Shown here piece after piece: positions 13,101-22,021 of a stretch of 64,000 nucleotides of DNA (position 1 is the first letter of the stretch; every line of letters begins with the position of its first letter). The notes below the pieces were generated by a model that had not been told where the DNA came from, did no database searches, and worked only from the letters and a program-made list of their open reading frames with translations. The position numbers and the translations under genes are program-made. The DNA lies in assembly GCA_948146395.1 (NCBI GenBank), contig OX411552.1:12446957-12510956 (forward strand). Direction: 5' to 3'. This DNA is from Fragum whitleyi (taxonomy: Eukaryota; Mollusca; Bivalvia; Cardiida; Cardiidae).

Positions 13101-14590
13101 TGTTGAAACCACTTAGAATGGTCTCAATGAGATGATTGATTGATTGATTGAATGGAGTTTAACGCTGCTATCAACATTTTTTCAGTTATACTGCAGAGGC
13201 TGGGGCACCTAACAATGGTTTCCTAGTATTTCTCTCACCAGTACAACCACCATATCTTTTCCTAGCCTCCAACTGCTATCTCACATAGGTCTAAGGTTAT
13301 CAACCCATTGGTGAGAGACACAATGAGATGATTGTAATGCGTTCAAACGCCAGATTCATTATGAATTATGCCACAATCTAAATATACTATCAAAATGACA
13401 TGTCTTATTTATTATTTATCTTGAAATATTGTATTGAGAAACCTTTCCTATAAGCAGCTGATTTTTGGTGGTTCCCTTAGTGATTACTTAAGGTAGTGGA
13501 CCTGTTATTGTTCCACAGTGTTACTGAAATAATGGACATTACTGAGGTTTCCTTATGATTTTCATTAGGAAACCATGAGTCAACATTGTGAAAGATATAT
13601 ATAATACATACTTAGTGTATTATATGAAAAAAAATATCTAACGAGGTTGGGAGAATTGAAAATTGTCGAGGCTCTGCCGAGACAATTATCAATTCTCACA
13701 ACCGAGTTTGATATTTTTTTCATACAATACACTAAGTATGTATTATATTTATCTTATAACCCATATTTGTCTTGTTTTCGTCTGTGTTTCTAACTAAAAT
13801 GCAACTTTCTAAAAAAAAACACATTATATCATGTTCTAAAAATAACTATGTGATATCATGAAAAATATCATACAGCATGTTATCATACAGATAGTTGTAT
13901 AGTTATAAGATAAAATGAGTTACGAAATGTAGTGGAATCATTACGGTTCCACTACTTTAACACAAGTTTTATTGTATATTTATACAACAGCAATAACATT
14001 CATCCTCTAAAAACTTTTGTTAAATCACTTTGTCAAAGAGATACAAAAAAAAGGTGTATCTACAGCTTCTTGTTATGATTTTGTCTTTTATACATGAATA
14101 AAGATTGTTGAAAAAATATTGAAAAACTGAGTGGAGTGAGGGCCCAAACATACAAAAAGGTTTGATACTGAAAACTTTCAACCAGAGAGGTAAAAGATAA
14201 ACTCTGTTAGCCAAATAGAACCCTTTGATTTTTGATAAATAAACCTAGAGTTAATCATCACAATCTCATCAAATATATTGGCTGATCATAAGATTTGGAA
14301 TAAAAAATTCATCCAATTTAAATATTTCATGTACTTTCAGAAATGCTGTAGTGACTGTAATAGTCTTAGCAACAACAACATTCCTCAGTGTAACTTTAAA
14401 CTTAATCTGTCTTTGGAAATATTGTGTGAAAAAGAAACATAAAAAGGTACCCAAGTATAAACGAGCTATACCAGTCAGTAATGGGAGAACATTCCTGTTT
14501 CCACAACGCCATTATTCTAGCTTCAGTACTTCAACATCAGAGGATGAGACCATGGAAACATCTTTCATAAAACCAGCAAAGAAAAAGTGA
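1035..14590 (+). CDS. NAGPA: NAGPA 3' half: N-acetylglucosamine-1-phosphodiester alpha-N-acetylglucosaminidase (6 exons visible, 5' part outside window)
   Basis: The enzyme removes GlcNAc from GlcNAc-P-mannose on lysosomal hydrolases in the trans-Golgi, exposing mannose-6-phosphate. Exons 1035-1163, 4007-4209, 5235-5411, 6458-6580, 9703-9772 and 14341-14590 have GT/AG borders and compatible phases, giving 316 codons plus stop. In order they encode the end of the glycosidase domain with NAINLDGGGSSTLV, the linker VSTILCVHEPYC, Cys-rich EGF modules (CSGHGTCYHGNCRC, then laminin-EGF-like CSCDHVTGNC), a charged stalk, one membrane span and a roughly 55-residue Lys/Ser-rich cytoplasmic tail. Domain order and motifs match vertebrate NAGPA, a type I membrane protein. 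The tail carries YSSF, a candidate YXX-phi sorting signal, in place of the vertebrate tail signals. Earlier exons, including signal peptide and most of the catalytic domain, lie before position 1. Introns are large and repeat-filled. Identification is strong; individual splice sites are inferred. Confidence 0.87.
1722..1815. repeat. Palindrome of about 94 bp
   Basis: The two halves pair through CACTAG...CTAGTG, CCGC...GCGG, GCCTTCATCA...TGATGAAGGC and GAATCCTA...TAGGATTC around a central ATGAATCG. A transcript would form a long hairpin. Family and function are unknown. Confidence 0.75.
2377..2396. repeat. Poly-C/T homopolymer tract
   Basis: Nearly pure C run with single T interruptions. Prone to sequencing length error. 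Confidence 0.9.
3222..3930. mobile_element. Non-autonomous element with about 90 bp terminal inverted repeats
   Basis: The left end (3222-3315) and right end (3836-3930) are inverted copies: AATTTAACCACGCTTCTGAG on the left matches CTCAGAAGCGTGGTTAAATT on the right, and the match continues through ATACTGTAAACGG and TTTATTGAAAA. No coding capacity is seen. A P65 palindrome (3541-3607) is nested inside. I could not fix a target duplication. Confidence 0.75.
3541..3607. repeat. Short palindrome family P65, copy 2
   Basis: GTCAGCGCAATAC and GTAAGTGCCTATAA pair with TTATAGGCACTTAC and GTATTGCACTGATC. Nested inside the 3222-3930 element. Confidence 0.8.
4007..4209 (+). CDS. NAGPA: NAGPA exon b: catalytic-domain end and first EGF modules
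   Basis: Acceptor attttcag ends at 4006. An alternative AG at 4027-4028 would break the frame, so 4007 is chosen. It encodes NVSTILCVHEPYC followed by two Cys-rich modules (DCSGHGTCYHGNCRC and CPNDCSGHGKCSE). The donor is gtaaga at 4210 and the end is phase 1. Confidence 0.85.
4210..5234. other. NAGPA intron with a SINE
   Basis: Contains the tRNA-headed SINE at 4545-4830; no exon or other recognisable feature in the rest. Confidence 0.6.
4545..4830 (+). mobile_element. tRNA-derived SINE, best preserved copy
   Basis: The head has a polymerase III A-box-like TGGTAGGGCATCAG and B-box-like GTTTGATCCCC. The body contains AGCAGCTGGAAGCTAG, GAGAAATACCAGGAATC and the tail GTTAATCCCAAACAACC. At least nine other copies lie in the window. 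The body resembles mollusc V-SINE-type families, but I cannot assign a named family without comparison. Confidence 0.7.
5235..5411 (+). CDS. NAGPA: NAGPA exon c: EGF modules
   Basis: Acceptor cctcttcag, donor gtaagt, 59 codons in phase with both neighbours. It completes the preceding EGF (DGCQCDPGYHGDNC) and encodes CSHGWYGDGCQWRCQC and CDPVMGTCQCTPGYTGTFC. The last module appears additional to the human arrangement as I recall it, so the clam protein may have one extra EGF repeat. Confidence 0.83.
5412..6457. other. NAGPA intron
   Basis: No exon seen. Holds one P145 palindromic element at 6205-6352; the remainder is AT-rich and featureless by eye. Confidence 0.55.
6205..6352. repeat. Palindromic element family P145, copy 2
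   Basis: Same blocks as the copy at 22-170: CTTCAGGATGACA, GCAAACTGTCAGCCAATT, central TGCACTTGCAAAG and the inverted right half ending AAGCAGGGCT. Confidence 0.72.
6458..6580 (+). CDS. NAGPA: NAGPA exon d: last EGF-like module
   Basis: Acceptor taatttcag. It encodes CSYGYYGTNCSSLCSC and CSCDHVTGNCNYT, similar to the last laminin-EGF-like module of vertebrate NAGPA. The donor is gttggt, weaker than the others; an in-frame stop follows shortly in the intron, so splicing here is needed. Confidence 0.8.
6846..7035 (+). mobile_element. SINE, 5'-truncated copy
   Basis: Body and tail of the 4545 SINE (CACCAATGGGTTGATAATG, GAATCCATTGTTAGGTGCTC, GAAAGATTGTTGAAAG) without the tRNA-like head. Confidence 0.7.
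7916..9037 (+). mobile_element. Helentron-like non-autonomous element, family II (nested)
   Basis: The 5' hairpin is TACGCCGCCGGAGGCGGA, followed by a (CCGT)n tract and repeated units of about 165 bp containing TTCTGGCTGGATCTTCTT and TGGTAGATGTGCATGAAG. The 3' end is GGCGGCGTA, an inverted copy of the start, then CACTCTTG and T. It splits one repeat unit of the surrounding family I element (TTTCATTT / TTGGTATGTAGCATC). Confidence 0.72.
7961..8013. repeat. CCGT/CCAT microsatellite-like tract
   Basis: Tandem GTCC/GTCCATCC tetranucleotides close to the 5' hairpin of the family II element. Similar GACGGACGGACAGACGG tracts lie beside the equivalent hairpin of other families. Confidence 0.85.
9703..9772 (+). 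CDS. NAGPA: NAGPA exon e: juxtamembrane stalk
   Basis: Short 70 bp exon between acceptor tttatttccag and donor gtaacg. It reads GHCVQEKLKKHEQLEGDMTD and is in phase with exon d and the membrane-span exon. Sequence conservation is low; the call rests on splice sites, phase and position. Confidence 0.68.
10329..12785 (+). mobile_element. Helentron-like element nested inside 9871-13004
   Basis: Starts TAGCTCACCTGAGCAC and ends TCAGGTGATGACCCAGG then GGCCAACGGCCCTCTTG. The interior has units of about 165-180 bp marked by GCGGAGCACCAGGGGG and CCTACAGACTTGAAAATTGG. It contains the displaced NAGPA exon copy at 11267-11725. Flanking bases are T on both sides. Confidence 0.68.
11267..11725 (+). pseudogene. 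Displaced copy of NAGPA terminal-exon unit
   Basis: About 455 bp nearly identical to 15913-16372 (array unit 5 with its downstream sequence). It carries the tail frame GRVSLFPQRHYFSFSTST and then in-frame TAA TAA where the intact exon encodes SEDE, the same lesion as unit 5. It is flanked on both sides by repeat units of the 10329-12785 element. It was therefore duplicated from the array into, or together with, that element. Not expected to encode a functional tail. Confidence 0.75.
13136..13325 (-). mobile_element. SINE, minus orientation
   Basis: Begins with (GATT)n GAATGGAGTTTAACGC, the inverted tail, and continues GGGGCACCTAACAATGG and AACTGCTATCTCACATAG. The head is missing. Confidence 0.7.
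13492..13956. mobile_element. TTAA-flanked foldback element, interrupted
   Basis: TTAA at 13488-13491 and 13957-13960. The ends are GGTAGTGGACC and GGTTCCACTAC. The core AATGATTTTCATTAGGAAACC-like palindrome is followed by an inserted second palindrome (13596-13762). Confidence 0.65.
13596..13762. repeat. Long palindrome (about 75 bp arms)
   Basis: ATACATACTTAGTGTAT pairs with ATACACTAAGTATGTAT, AATATCTAACGAGGTTG with the degenerate partner CAACCGAGTTTGATATT, GAGAATTG with CAATTCTC. The centre is GAGGCTCTGCCGAG. It sits inside the TTAA foldback. Confidence 0.75.
14341..14590 (+). CDS. NAGPA: NAGPA terminal exon: transmembrane segment and cytoplasmic tail
   Basis: Acceptor catgtactttcag ends at 14340 and the stop TGA ends at 14590. 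The exon encodes a hydrophobic span (AVVTVIVLATTTFLSVTLNL and a few residues more), then a basic stop-transfer stretch (KKKHKK) and a tail containing HYSSF, STSTSEDE and a C-terminal KPAKKK. YSSF fits the YXX-phi trafficking motif. The second half of this exon is the founder of the tandem array that follows it. Confidence 0.85.
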
Positions 14591-14737
14591 TATTTCCTTG
14601 AAACCTAAATGAAAATCAAAATAAGGGTGAAGGGTCCAACTGATATTAAGACATTTGTCAGTGGACAAGCAAAGTGCTTGAAAAGAGCTGTAGTTATAAC
14701 ACTTTTCTTGCGCACAGACCATATAATACTTTAATGA

Positions 14738-14947
14738 TCACATTTTCTTCACCCTTTAAACATATTTTGCCAAAAAGATATTATGTGGAAAACAAGTATA
14801 AAAAAGTGCAAGTATAAACGAGCTATACCAGTCAGTAATGGGAGAACATTCCTGTTTCCACAACACCATTATTCCAGCTTCAGTACTTCAACATCGGAGG
14901 ATGAAACCATGGAAACATCTTTCATAAAACCAGCAAAGAAAAAGTGA
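14738..14947 (+). pseudogene. NAGPA tail-exon copy, unit 2
   Basis: The open frame runs without interruption to TGA at 14945-14947 and reads YKRAIPVSNGRTFLFPQ, HHYSSFSTSTSEDE and KPAKKK, almost identical to the founder. It has only about half of the membrane-span codons and no convincing strong acceptor, so it could be 3' UTR or an alternative end. Labelled pseudogene for want of evidence of use. Confidence 0.6.
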
Positions 14948-15137
14948 CTTTCTGTCTTGAAACCTAAATGTCAATCAAGATAAGGGTGAATGGTCCAACT
15001 GATATTGAGACATTTGTCAGTGGACAAGCAAAGTGTTATGACTTCAGCTTGAAAAGAGCTGTAGTTATAACACTTTTCTTGCCCACTGACCATATTTTAC
15101 TTTAATGATCACATTTTCTTCACCCTTTAAACATATT

Positions 15138-15322
15138 TTGCCAAAAAAAGAAATTATGTGAAAAAGAAACATAAAAAGGTACCCAAGTATAAACGAGCTA
15201 TACCAGTCAGTAATGGGAGAACATTCCTGTTTCCACAACACCATTATTCCAGCTTCAGTACCTCAACATCGGAGGATGAGACAATGGAAACATCTTTCAT
15301 AAAACCAGCAAAGAAAAAGTGA
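15138..15322 (+). pseudogene. NAGPA tail-exon copy, unit 3
   Basis: Frame NYVKKKHKKVPKYKRAIPVS continuing through HHYSSF to KPAKKK and TGA. This unit is the closest to the founder in the juxtamembrane KKKHKKVPKYKR stretch. Confidence 0.6.
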
Positions 15323-15511
15323 CTTTCTGTCTTGAAACCTAAATGTCAATCAAGATAAGGGTGAAGGGTCCAACTGATATTGATACATTTGTCAGTGGAA
15401 AAGCAAAGTGTTATAACTGCAGCTTGAAAAGAGCTGTAGTTATAACACTTTCCTTGCCCACTGACCATATTATACTTTAATGATCACATTTTCTTCACCC
15501 TTTAAACAAAT

Positions 15512-15694
15512 TTGGCAAAAAAAATCTTATGTGGAAAGAAGTATAAAAAGGTATGCAAGTATAAAAGTGCCATACCAGTCAGCAATGGGAGAACATTCCT
15601 GTTTCCACAACGCCATTATTCTAGCTTCAGTACCTCAACATCAGAGGATGAGACCATGGAAACATCTTTCATAAAACCAGCAAAGAAACAGTGA
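15512..15694 (+). pseudogene. NAGPA tail-exon copy, unit 4
   Basis: Frame CGKKYKKVCKYKSAIPVSNG through RHYSSF and ending KPAKKQ (Gln in place of the last Lys). Intact to its TGA. No own start codon or membrane span. Confidence 0.6.
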
Positions 15695-15892
15695 TATTTT
15701 TCTTGAAACCTAAATGTCAATCAAGATAAGGGTGAATGGTCCAACTGATATTGAGACATTTGTCAGTGGACAAGCAAAGTGCTTGAAAAGAGCTGTAGTT
15801 ATAACACTTTTCTTGCGCACAGACCATATAATACTTTAATGTTTACATTTTCTTCACCCTTTAAACATATTTTGCCAAAAAAATGTTATGTG

Positions 15893-16051
15893 GAAGTCAA
15901 ACATAAAAAAGTGCAAGTATATTTGTGCAATACCAGTCAGCAATGGGAGAGTGTCCCTGTTTCCACAACGCCATTATTTTAGCTTCAGTACCTCGACTTA
16001 ATAAGTTGAAACCATGGAAATATCTTTCATAAAGCCAGCAAAGAAAAAAGT
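15893..16051 (+). pseudogene. NAGPA tail-exon copy, unit 5 (broken)
   Basis: The homologous frame reads CAIPVSNGRVSLFPQRHYFS then FSTST and TAA TAA, after which METM-like and FIKPAKK text continues in the same frame. It shares this lesion and its 3' flank with the displaced copy at 11267-11725. Confidence 0.65.
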
Positions 16052-16629
16052 GACTTTCTCTCTTGAAACCAATAATTTAATCAAGTAGGGGTAGGGGGTC
16101 TTTGTGACATTTTCTCTTGAAACCTGTGTGTCAATCATAGCATCTTTAAAATGGATGTGTATGTAGATATCAAAAATTCCCGTATTCAGAGCTGGGGGTG
16201 TTCAAGCTATAATGACATTTGTCAGTGGCTTAGCAAACTGTTGTTACTATGGCTGTAGTCACAACAGTTAACTTTGCCTCAGACAATATATTGTAATATC
16301 CAGATTTTCCTTAGCTGATATTTTTTTTGGCTGAAATTCAAAAGTCGTCAACACCTCTGGTTCTCAAATTTGGATTTGCACATAATTCAAAACATTAATA
16401 AGCATCAACTAGATTGGAATCAGTTGTGATGAAAACTTTTGAAATTTGAAGTGCTTGGCTCTTGAAGTTGAGGGTAAATAGGCAGCTTATTAACTGTGAT
16501 GTTTAGGAAGAAAATCCAATGAATTGCCTAAACTCTTTTAGCTTACCTGGGGTTTGTTTTACTTAACATCTTGTGATCATTTTTTGCGTAAGTAAAAATT
16601 AAAGTTGCTTCTACATTAGTAAGAAAAAA

Positions 16630-16705
16630 TGGAATTCTGCCATGCATCTTCTCATTGGAACCGTTCTAAAGACGATTCCAATGAGATATTGCAAGGCAGA
16701 ATTTA
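16630..16705. repeat. Palindrome beside the YR-type element
   Basis: ATTCTGCC, TCTCATTGGAA and an inverted TTCCAATGAGA, GGCAGAAT form a hairpin. A second member of the family with a perfect core lies at 23082-23135 (CATTGGAATCGTCTTT / AAAGACGATTCCAATG). The 5.9 kb element starts two bases after the left copy. Confidence 0.7.
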
Positions 16706-16707
16706 AC

Positions 16708-16903
16708 AATAATAAGGGCTATTTATTCAAAATAGGCCGATTTATTACTGCCTAAAATTGAAGGGGATTTGTTTACCTTGTCACCGACCGGTCCACCGGT
16801 TACTCATGAGAAATTAATCAGCATGAAACTTACTAGTCATCAGATGGCGCTTTAATTAGAACAATCATCAAAAATATTTTGATAACTGCAATTAATGCAA
16901 TTT
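16708..16903 (+). repeat. Split direct repeat A1
   Basis: Starts AATAATAAGGGCTATTTATT and ends TTAATGCAATTT. It contains the small palindrome ACCGGTCCACCGGT. Repeated at 21365-21560. Confidence 0.9.
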
Positions 16904-19900
16904 TAACGATCTATGAGTAGCAGTTGGGTTTTTTGTGATGCCGAGATATAGAAAGAAGAATACTTAGATGAAGAAATATTCATATTGGCCAGAGAAGAGG
17001 GAAATTCTCGCAGGATAAGAATGATGGGGTTGCTTTTCTCGGACGAGAAAATGGCGGGACGACTGTTTGTTATCGCTAGGCTGAAGAGAAGCGGATATTA
17101 TGATAAATTGATTACTTATATGGAATCATTTATCTAGATTCTATTTGTTTTATTTTTGCAGGAAATGCAAAGCAAAGGCTGATATGCGATTTCGATCGTA
17201 GTACCGATTTCTGTCCTAATGTGATGCTATTTTTAGAATTGTAGAGTTATGAAAAATATGAGAATTGTCCAAAATCGAGACTTATTTGAACCCAACCTTG
17301 AATAAGTACTTTCGAAGGCCAGGGAGTTGTTTAATTTATGGCATTTTCATAATGATTGGTTGAAGGAACACCCATTGCCAGAAGACATTTTTGAGAGTGT
17401 TGAAATTAAACCTATTTTTCAGGGTATATCAGATACTGCTTACAGGGCAGGAACATCCTTTAGGAAGATGGTGGAGCCTTGATCATATGGCCCTGGTTTA
17501 TGACCTTCAGCTTTTACTCAGTCTTTAACTAATTTTATGAATATTCCTATCCAAAAAATCCATGATCTAATTTGCTAACCACCAAGTCTGTTCTGTATGC
17601 CTTGCAGGTATGAACACATGAGGTCAATATTAAGAGTACCCTTTATAGATCTGCAGACTTCATGAGGTGCCGTCGGCCCCAACGACATGTCTCTGCGAAA
17701 AAATCATGCCGTTCACGTAAGTTGCGCATGAATGCTGGACCAACTGACCCATAGATTCTAGCCTAATACAAAATGCGTACTTTTGTTCTGTCTAGTGTAA
17801 TTTTGTTGGTCTAGTAAAAATAATAAGTTTACCAGACCTCCTGACCGGTAAACAATAAGGCTATTCATCAAGTCTGAGCTGGCAAAGTGTCTCGTTTCTT
17901 TAATATTAACTTGGAGCTATACAGCAGCTATGCTGTCAGAAATAGAAGCAAAACAAGACTGCTTAGTATGAATTGGTTGAAAAAGTACATCTGATATCTA
18001 AATTAGTCATATTTTCGGACTACATATGGTGTAAACAAATAGGGACCTGTATTTTCTCTACACTCTGAGAGTTCTTTGTGAGACCAGGTAGAATTTTAGC
18101 ACTTTCAAAAAAAAAAAAAGAAATAGAATACCAATAAAAAATAAATAAATAGATAAATCTTTTAACCTTGAGCAATACACGCAGTTATACTGCAGTGAAA
18201 TGGTACACTTAGTACAAAGCCTTGATGGCTGAAACTGATTAGTCTGTCTTGAACATTGTGTTTAGTTCAATAGATTAAAAAAAAAAAAAAAAGATAAAAG
18301 GAAAAACAAAGAGAATGCACTTCCTGTGTAATTGATTTCTCATTCTTTATACCCAATTTGATGAAAAAAAAAAAAAAAAGATAAATAATTTCAACAGCTT
18401 TTGTGAAAAGCATCAGTATGGGGGTCTCACTTGATGTCTGATTCAATCGGGAATAGGGTGATGATTGTACTTGAACAACAAAGACAGTTATTTAAAATGG
18501 CGTAGTTTCATAATTAAGAATCATAGAAGGGTCTTCTTACAGCTTTCTTAGATAAGGTTCTTTGTAATATCATGAATGCCTTCACACTAGGTAAAGAGGG
18601 GTTTCATTTATAATTGTGGGAGTTCATATTCAAAGAAACATGAGTCATGGAAAACTGTATAATTAATAGTCCAACGAAATGTTATTGTTTAATATACTTG
18701 GATTACCCATTTCATGCAATTGATCTATTTTACTTTATCCATGTTGCATTTACTGCAAAGTTGTTTTTAATTTCCTCTTAATTATTCATTTTATTATTCA
18801 ACAATAAAGACTGGTGCAATATATGAGATGTATATACCAACATCAACCTGAATTCACTGGAGTCTCCTTGAAAATAGTTTAAACTTTAGTTAATTCAGGT
18901 TCCAGGGCTTGAAAATTCTTGAAATTTCTACTTGTCCTGCTATATAAGAAAATATAGTGATACATTAATTTCATTAGTGAAATTTTGCAAAATCCACTCA
19001 TCCTGCTTATATAGACAAGGAGGGAGAGGATCATGCAGGACGGGCGGACGAGTAGAATTTTCGGGCCTTGGGTTCCCCAAGCTCTCAAATGTTGTTGTGC
19101 ACCCCCCCTTCCCCCCAAAATTATAGCTTTAATAATTTTAGGTGCATTTCTTGGTCCCTCTTACAGAGATGGTTCAAGCATGCTGTAAAATTAGATTTAA
19201 CCCTCCAATGGGAGCACTTGTGTACCTACCTGCTTCGAAAGAAGTGGCTTAGTTGTACTCTTTCTGTTATTGATGATGTAGGTTCAAGTTGTAGCATAAT
19301 TTCCCTACAGCCTGACCTTGTCTAAAGACAGGGTGTATTTGAGGAACTTATTCTATATAAGCAGTCACTCTTATAAAATACATGTGTCTTGTTTCAACAG
19401 ACTGGCCTCAATACAACATATCCACTAAACGCAATATTCATTCATTATCCAATACTTGAATTGGAACCATACAGCTTCCGTTGATAGGCTTGTTCTCACA
19501 GTAGAGTTTTCTATATAAAGCCAGATTGCTTTGACTTTAAAAAAAAAAAAAAATGTTTCAGACTGGATGTGTACATGGAACTGCTTCTTATAATTAAAAT
19601 ATTCTTCGAGTAGATGCAACACTATTTCATTCACTTATGTATTTATTTTGCTAGGTTACTTGATGAAAAATGTGAAAGCAAGATTATAGGTTTACAAATA
19701 TATATTAATTTAGGCTTTGCTGAGTGATCTACTGATGTATCATGTTTTTTACTTAATATAGGTGGCTTGTACACTTAAAATATTGGATTGTATCAGGAGA
19801 ACCATGGATTCTTCTAATGGATTCATTTACCAAAGGATGACCGTTGTGGTTTATCTACGATGTAAAAAAAAAAAAGTAATAATACATATATAACTTGACT

Positions 19901-20761
19901 CCTTTAAAATGTTTTTAACCTTGTTGTGTGTTTAATAAGCTCTTTTCTAATAGTGGACCTGTAAAGAATAGCTTTCTTCACATCTCCCAATCGGAATCAT
20001 GCAGTAAAGTTGCTTAACCACTTTTAGTCATTTCAGGTGGGCTTTTCAAGTGATTTACGGGATGCTCAACAGAGATTTTGATTAGGAAATATATCCAATC
20101 AAGTGTTTTTGTTGTATACTCTTTTTGACTTGATATTTTGAAATTAATCATTGTAAATCAATTTTATTGCAGGAACTCCTTACAGCTTTAAAGCAGGCAT
20201 TTGCATGACATATTGTTAAAACCATTTTTCTAAGTCTATTTCAGATTATAGATTGTCTGATGTTTATATCGATATCATTTCCTGGGCGCACTAGTGGGCT
20301 ATTTAATGTTTAAGATTTAAAGAGGTGACTTGTGATTCAAAAACACAAGATAATGAATTGGGATAGACTGATGCAATGAGTAAAAAATTATCTTTCATGA
20401 CTTAATACGGTTAGTATTACATCTTAGATTGAATGCCCTATGTGAGGTAGCATAGTATTGTCTTTGAAACAATTGATTGGTGATGGATTGCAATAGCATT
20501 CCATAAGTTTTAGTTAAATGAGTTTTGCAATAATACACTTGTAATGTGGATCATAATGATCAAAATGAATGAAGTTATTTAACAGTCATATACCACTTGA
20601 AGATACTGGTGGTGAGGTAAGGGCAGATGAAGAACTGTCCAATGAGGTTTGACTTTGTTTTGTTACCAACCTTAAGTTACCCTGTATCTATTGTTCAGGT
20701 GGAGACTCGATGAAATGACGATGAATACTGGTGGAATTTTGGGGCGAACATGGTTCGTGTG

Positions 20762-21369
20762 GCGGAAAATTCCAGAGGGATATCAATTTTATTAGGAATA
20801 TTTTATAAATTGCTCAATATCTATATATTTTACCTAATTTTTGGCGGGAGAAGGAATAGGCTCAGGGCCGATCCATTGTATAGTATGGCTCTGTGATTGG
20901 ACACTGAGCCAAGGGGGTTGAGAGTTTAGAGGTTATGGCTCAGTGATTGGATCACTAACGCTGGGCTGGTGAAACAGGGATAGGACCCTGTAGGTTGGAA
21001 TATAGATATAGCTCAGTGATTGGGTCCCTAACACTGGGCTGGTGGAACAGGGATAGGACCCTGTGGGACTACCCGGCCTGTGATTGGGTCCCTAACGCAT
21101 GGCCACCTCCATGAGAGGAGAGTAACATCCATGGAGGGTTGGGTGGATGGAAATAAATAAATGGGGAGCCGGAGTCTAGTTCCTTACTAAAAATCTAATG
21201 ATATCTCTCGGGGATTTTCTGCGACTCCATGCCCCATTCTGCCACACTATTATGTAATAATTATTCATTAAAGCATTTTGATACATATGTTGCTTGTAAT
21301 GTGATAATAATTCATTAAAGCAATTTTGATATATATGTTGCTTGTACTATTTTAGCCGTCATGTAATAA
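20762..21369 (+). repeat. Split direct repeat B1
   Basis: Starts GCGGAAAATTCCAGAGGG and ends GCCGTCATGTAATAA; repeated at 22022-22629 with one mismatch. Inside, a CTGTGATTGG / CAGTGATTGG motif recurs at about 20891, 20941, 21014 and 21078. Two of these carry GGAACAGGGATAGGACCCTG-type hairpin text. Confidence 0.9.
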
Positions 21370-21560
21370 TAAGGGCTATTTATTCAAAATAGGCCGATTT
21401 ATTACTGCCTAAAATTGAAGGGGATTTGTTTACCTTGTCACCGACCGGTCCACCGGTTACTCATGAGAAATTAATCAGCATGAAACTTACTAGTCATCAG
21501 ATGGCGCTTTAATTAGAACAATCATCAAAAATATTTTGATAACTGCAATTAATGCAATTT
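21365..21560 (+). repeat. Split direct repeat A2
   Basis: Second copy of A1, overlapping the last AATAA of B1. Followed by CCCACCCACCCTCC, which is not shared with A1. Confidence 0.9.
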
Positions 21561-22021
21561 CCCACCCACCCTCCTTCTTTTTTGCATGACGGCTAAGAAT
21601 ATATGTATATGTTAATAAGCTTAATAGTAGAGTATGGTATAGCATGTTTTATTAAGTAATTATAGGTTTAGATTCAATCTTTAACATGATAATGTATTGT
21701 ATACTTGCAGGACCATTGTAGAGGACCACCAGAAAGGGGGCGCTCTTAGGTTTTCTGTGATGCTTTTAAAATATAAATGAATAAGAGACTTTATGAAAAT
21801 AATTGTATGTGCATTATTTTATGTTCGTAAATTAAAATGTATCATTCATTCTCATGGTAAGAACATTTCCTGTACAGAAAATATTATGTTTTGATATTGA
21901 CAATAAGTAGTTAGTTAAATGTGAAAAAGAACAAATGGATAGAAAAGACAATTCTAAAGCAAAAGTGAAATCAGTTCTTAAGTAATAGGATTAGGACTTA
22001 TTTTATTTTTGGTCATGAGTT

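Larger units (their letters stand above)
9773..14340. other. Last NAGPA intron: nested transposons and foldbacks
   Basis: Contains a three-level nest (9871-13004), a SINE and a foldback with a second palindrome inside it. No coding exon is supported except the displaced copy of the terminal exon at 11267-11725. Confidence 0.65.
14400..16080 (+). repeat. Five-unit tandem array of the NAGPA terminal exon
   Basis: The marker CCAGTCAG recurs at 14471, 14828, 15203, 15575 and 15933, spacings 357, 375, 372 and 358 bp. Unit 1 is the real last exon; homology begins inside its membrane-span codons. Each unit continues into the same 3' flank, including an inverted repeat (GTGTTATAACT...AGTTATAACAC). 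Units 2-4 keep the tail frame through the stop codon; unit 5 has two in-frame stops. Confidence 0.85.
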
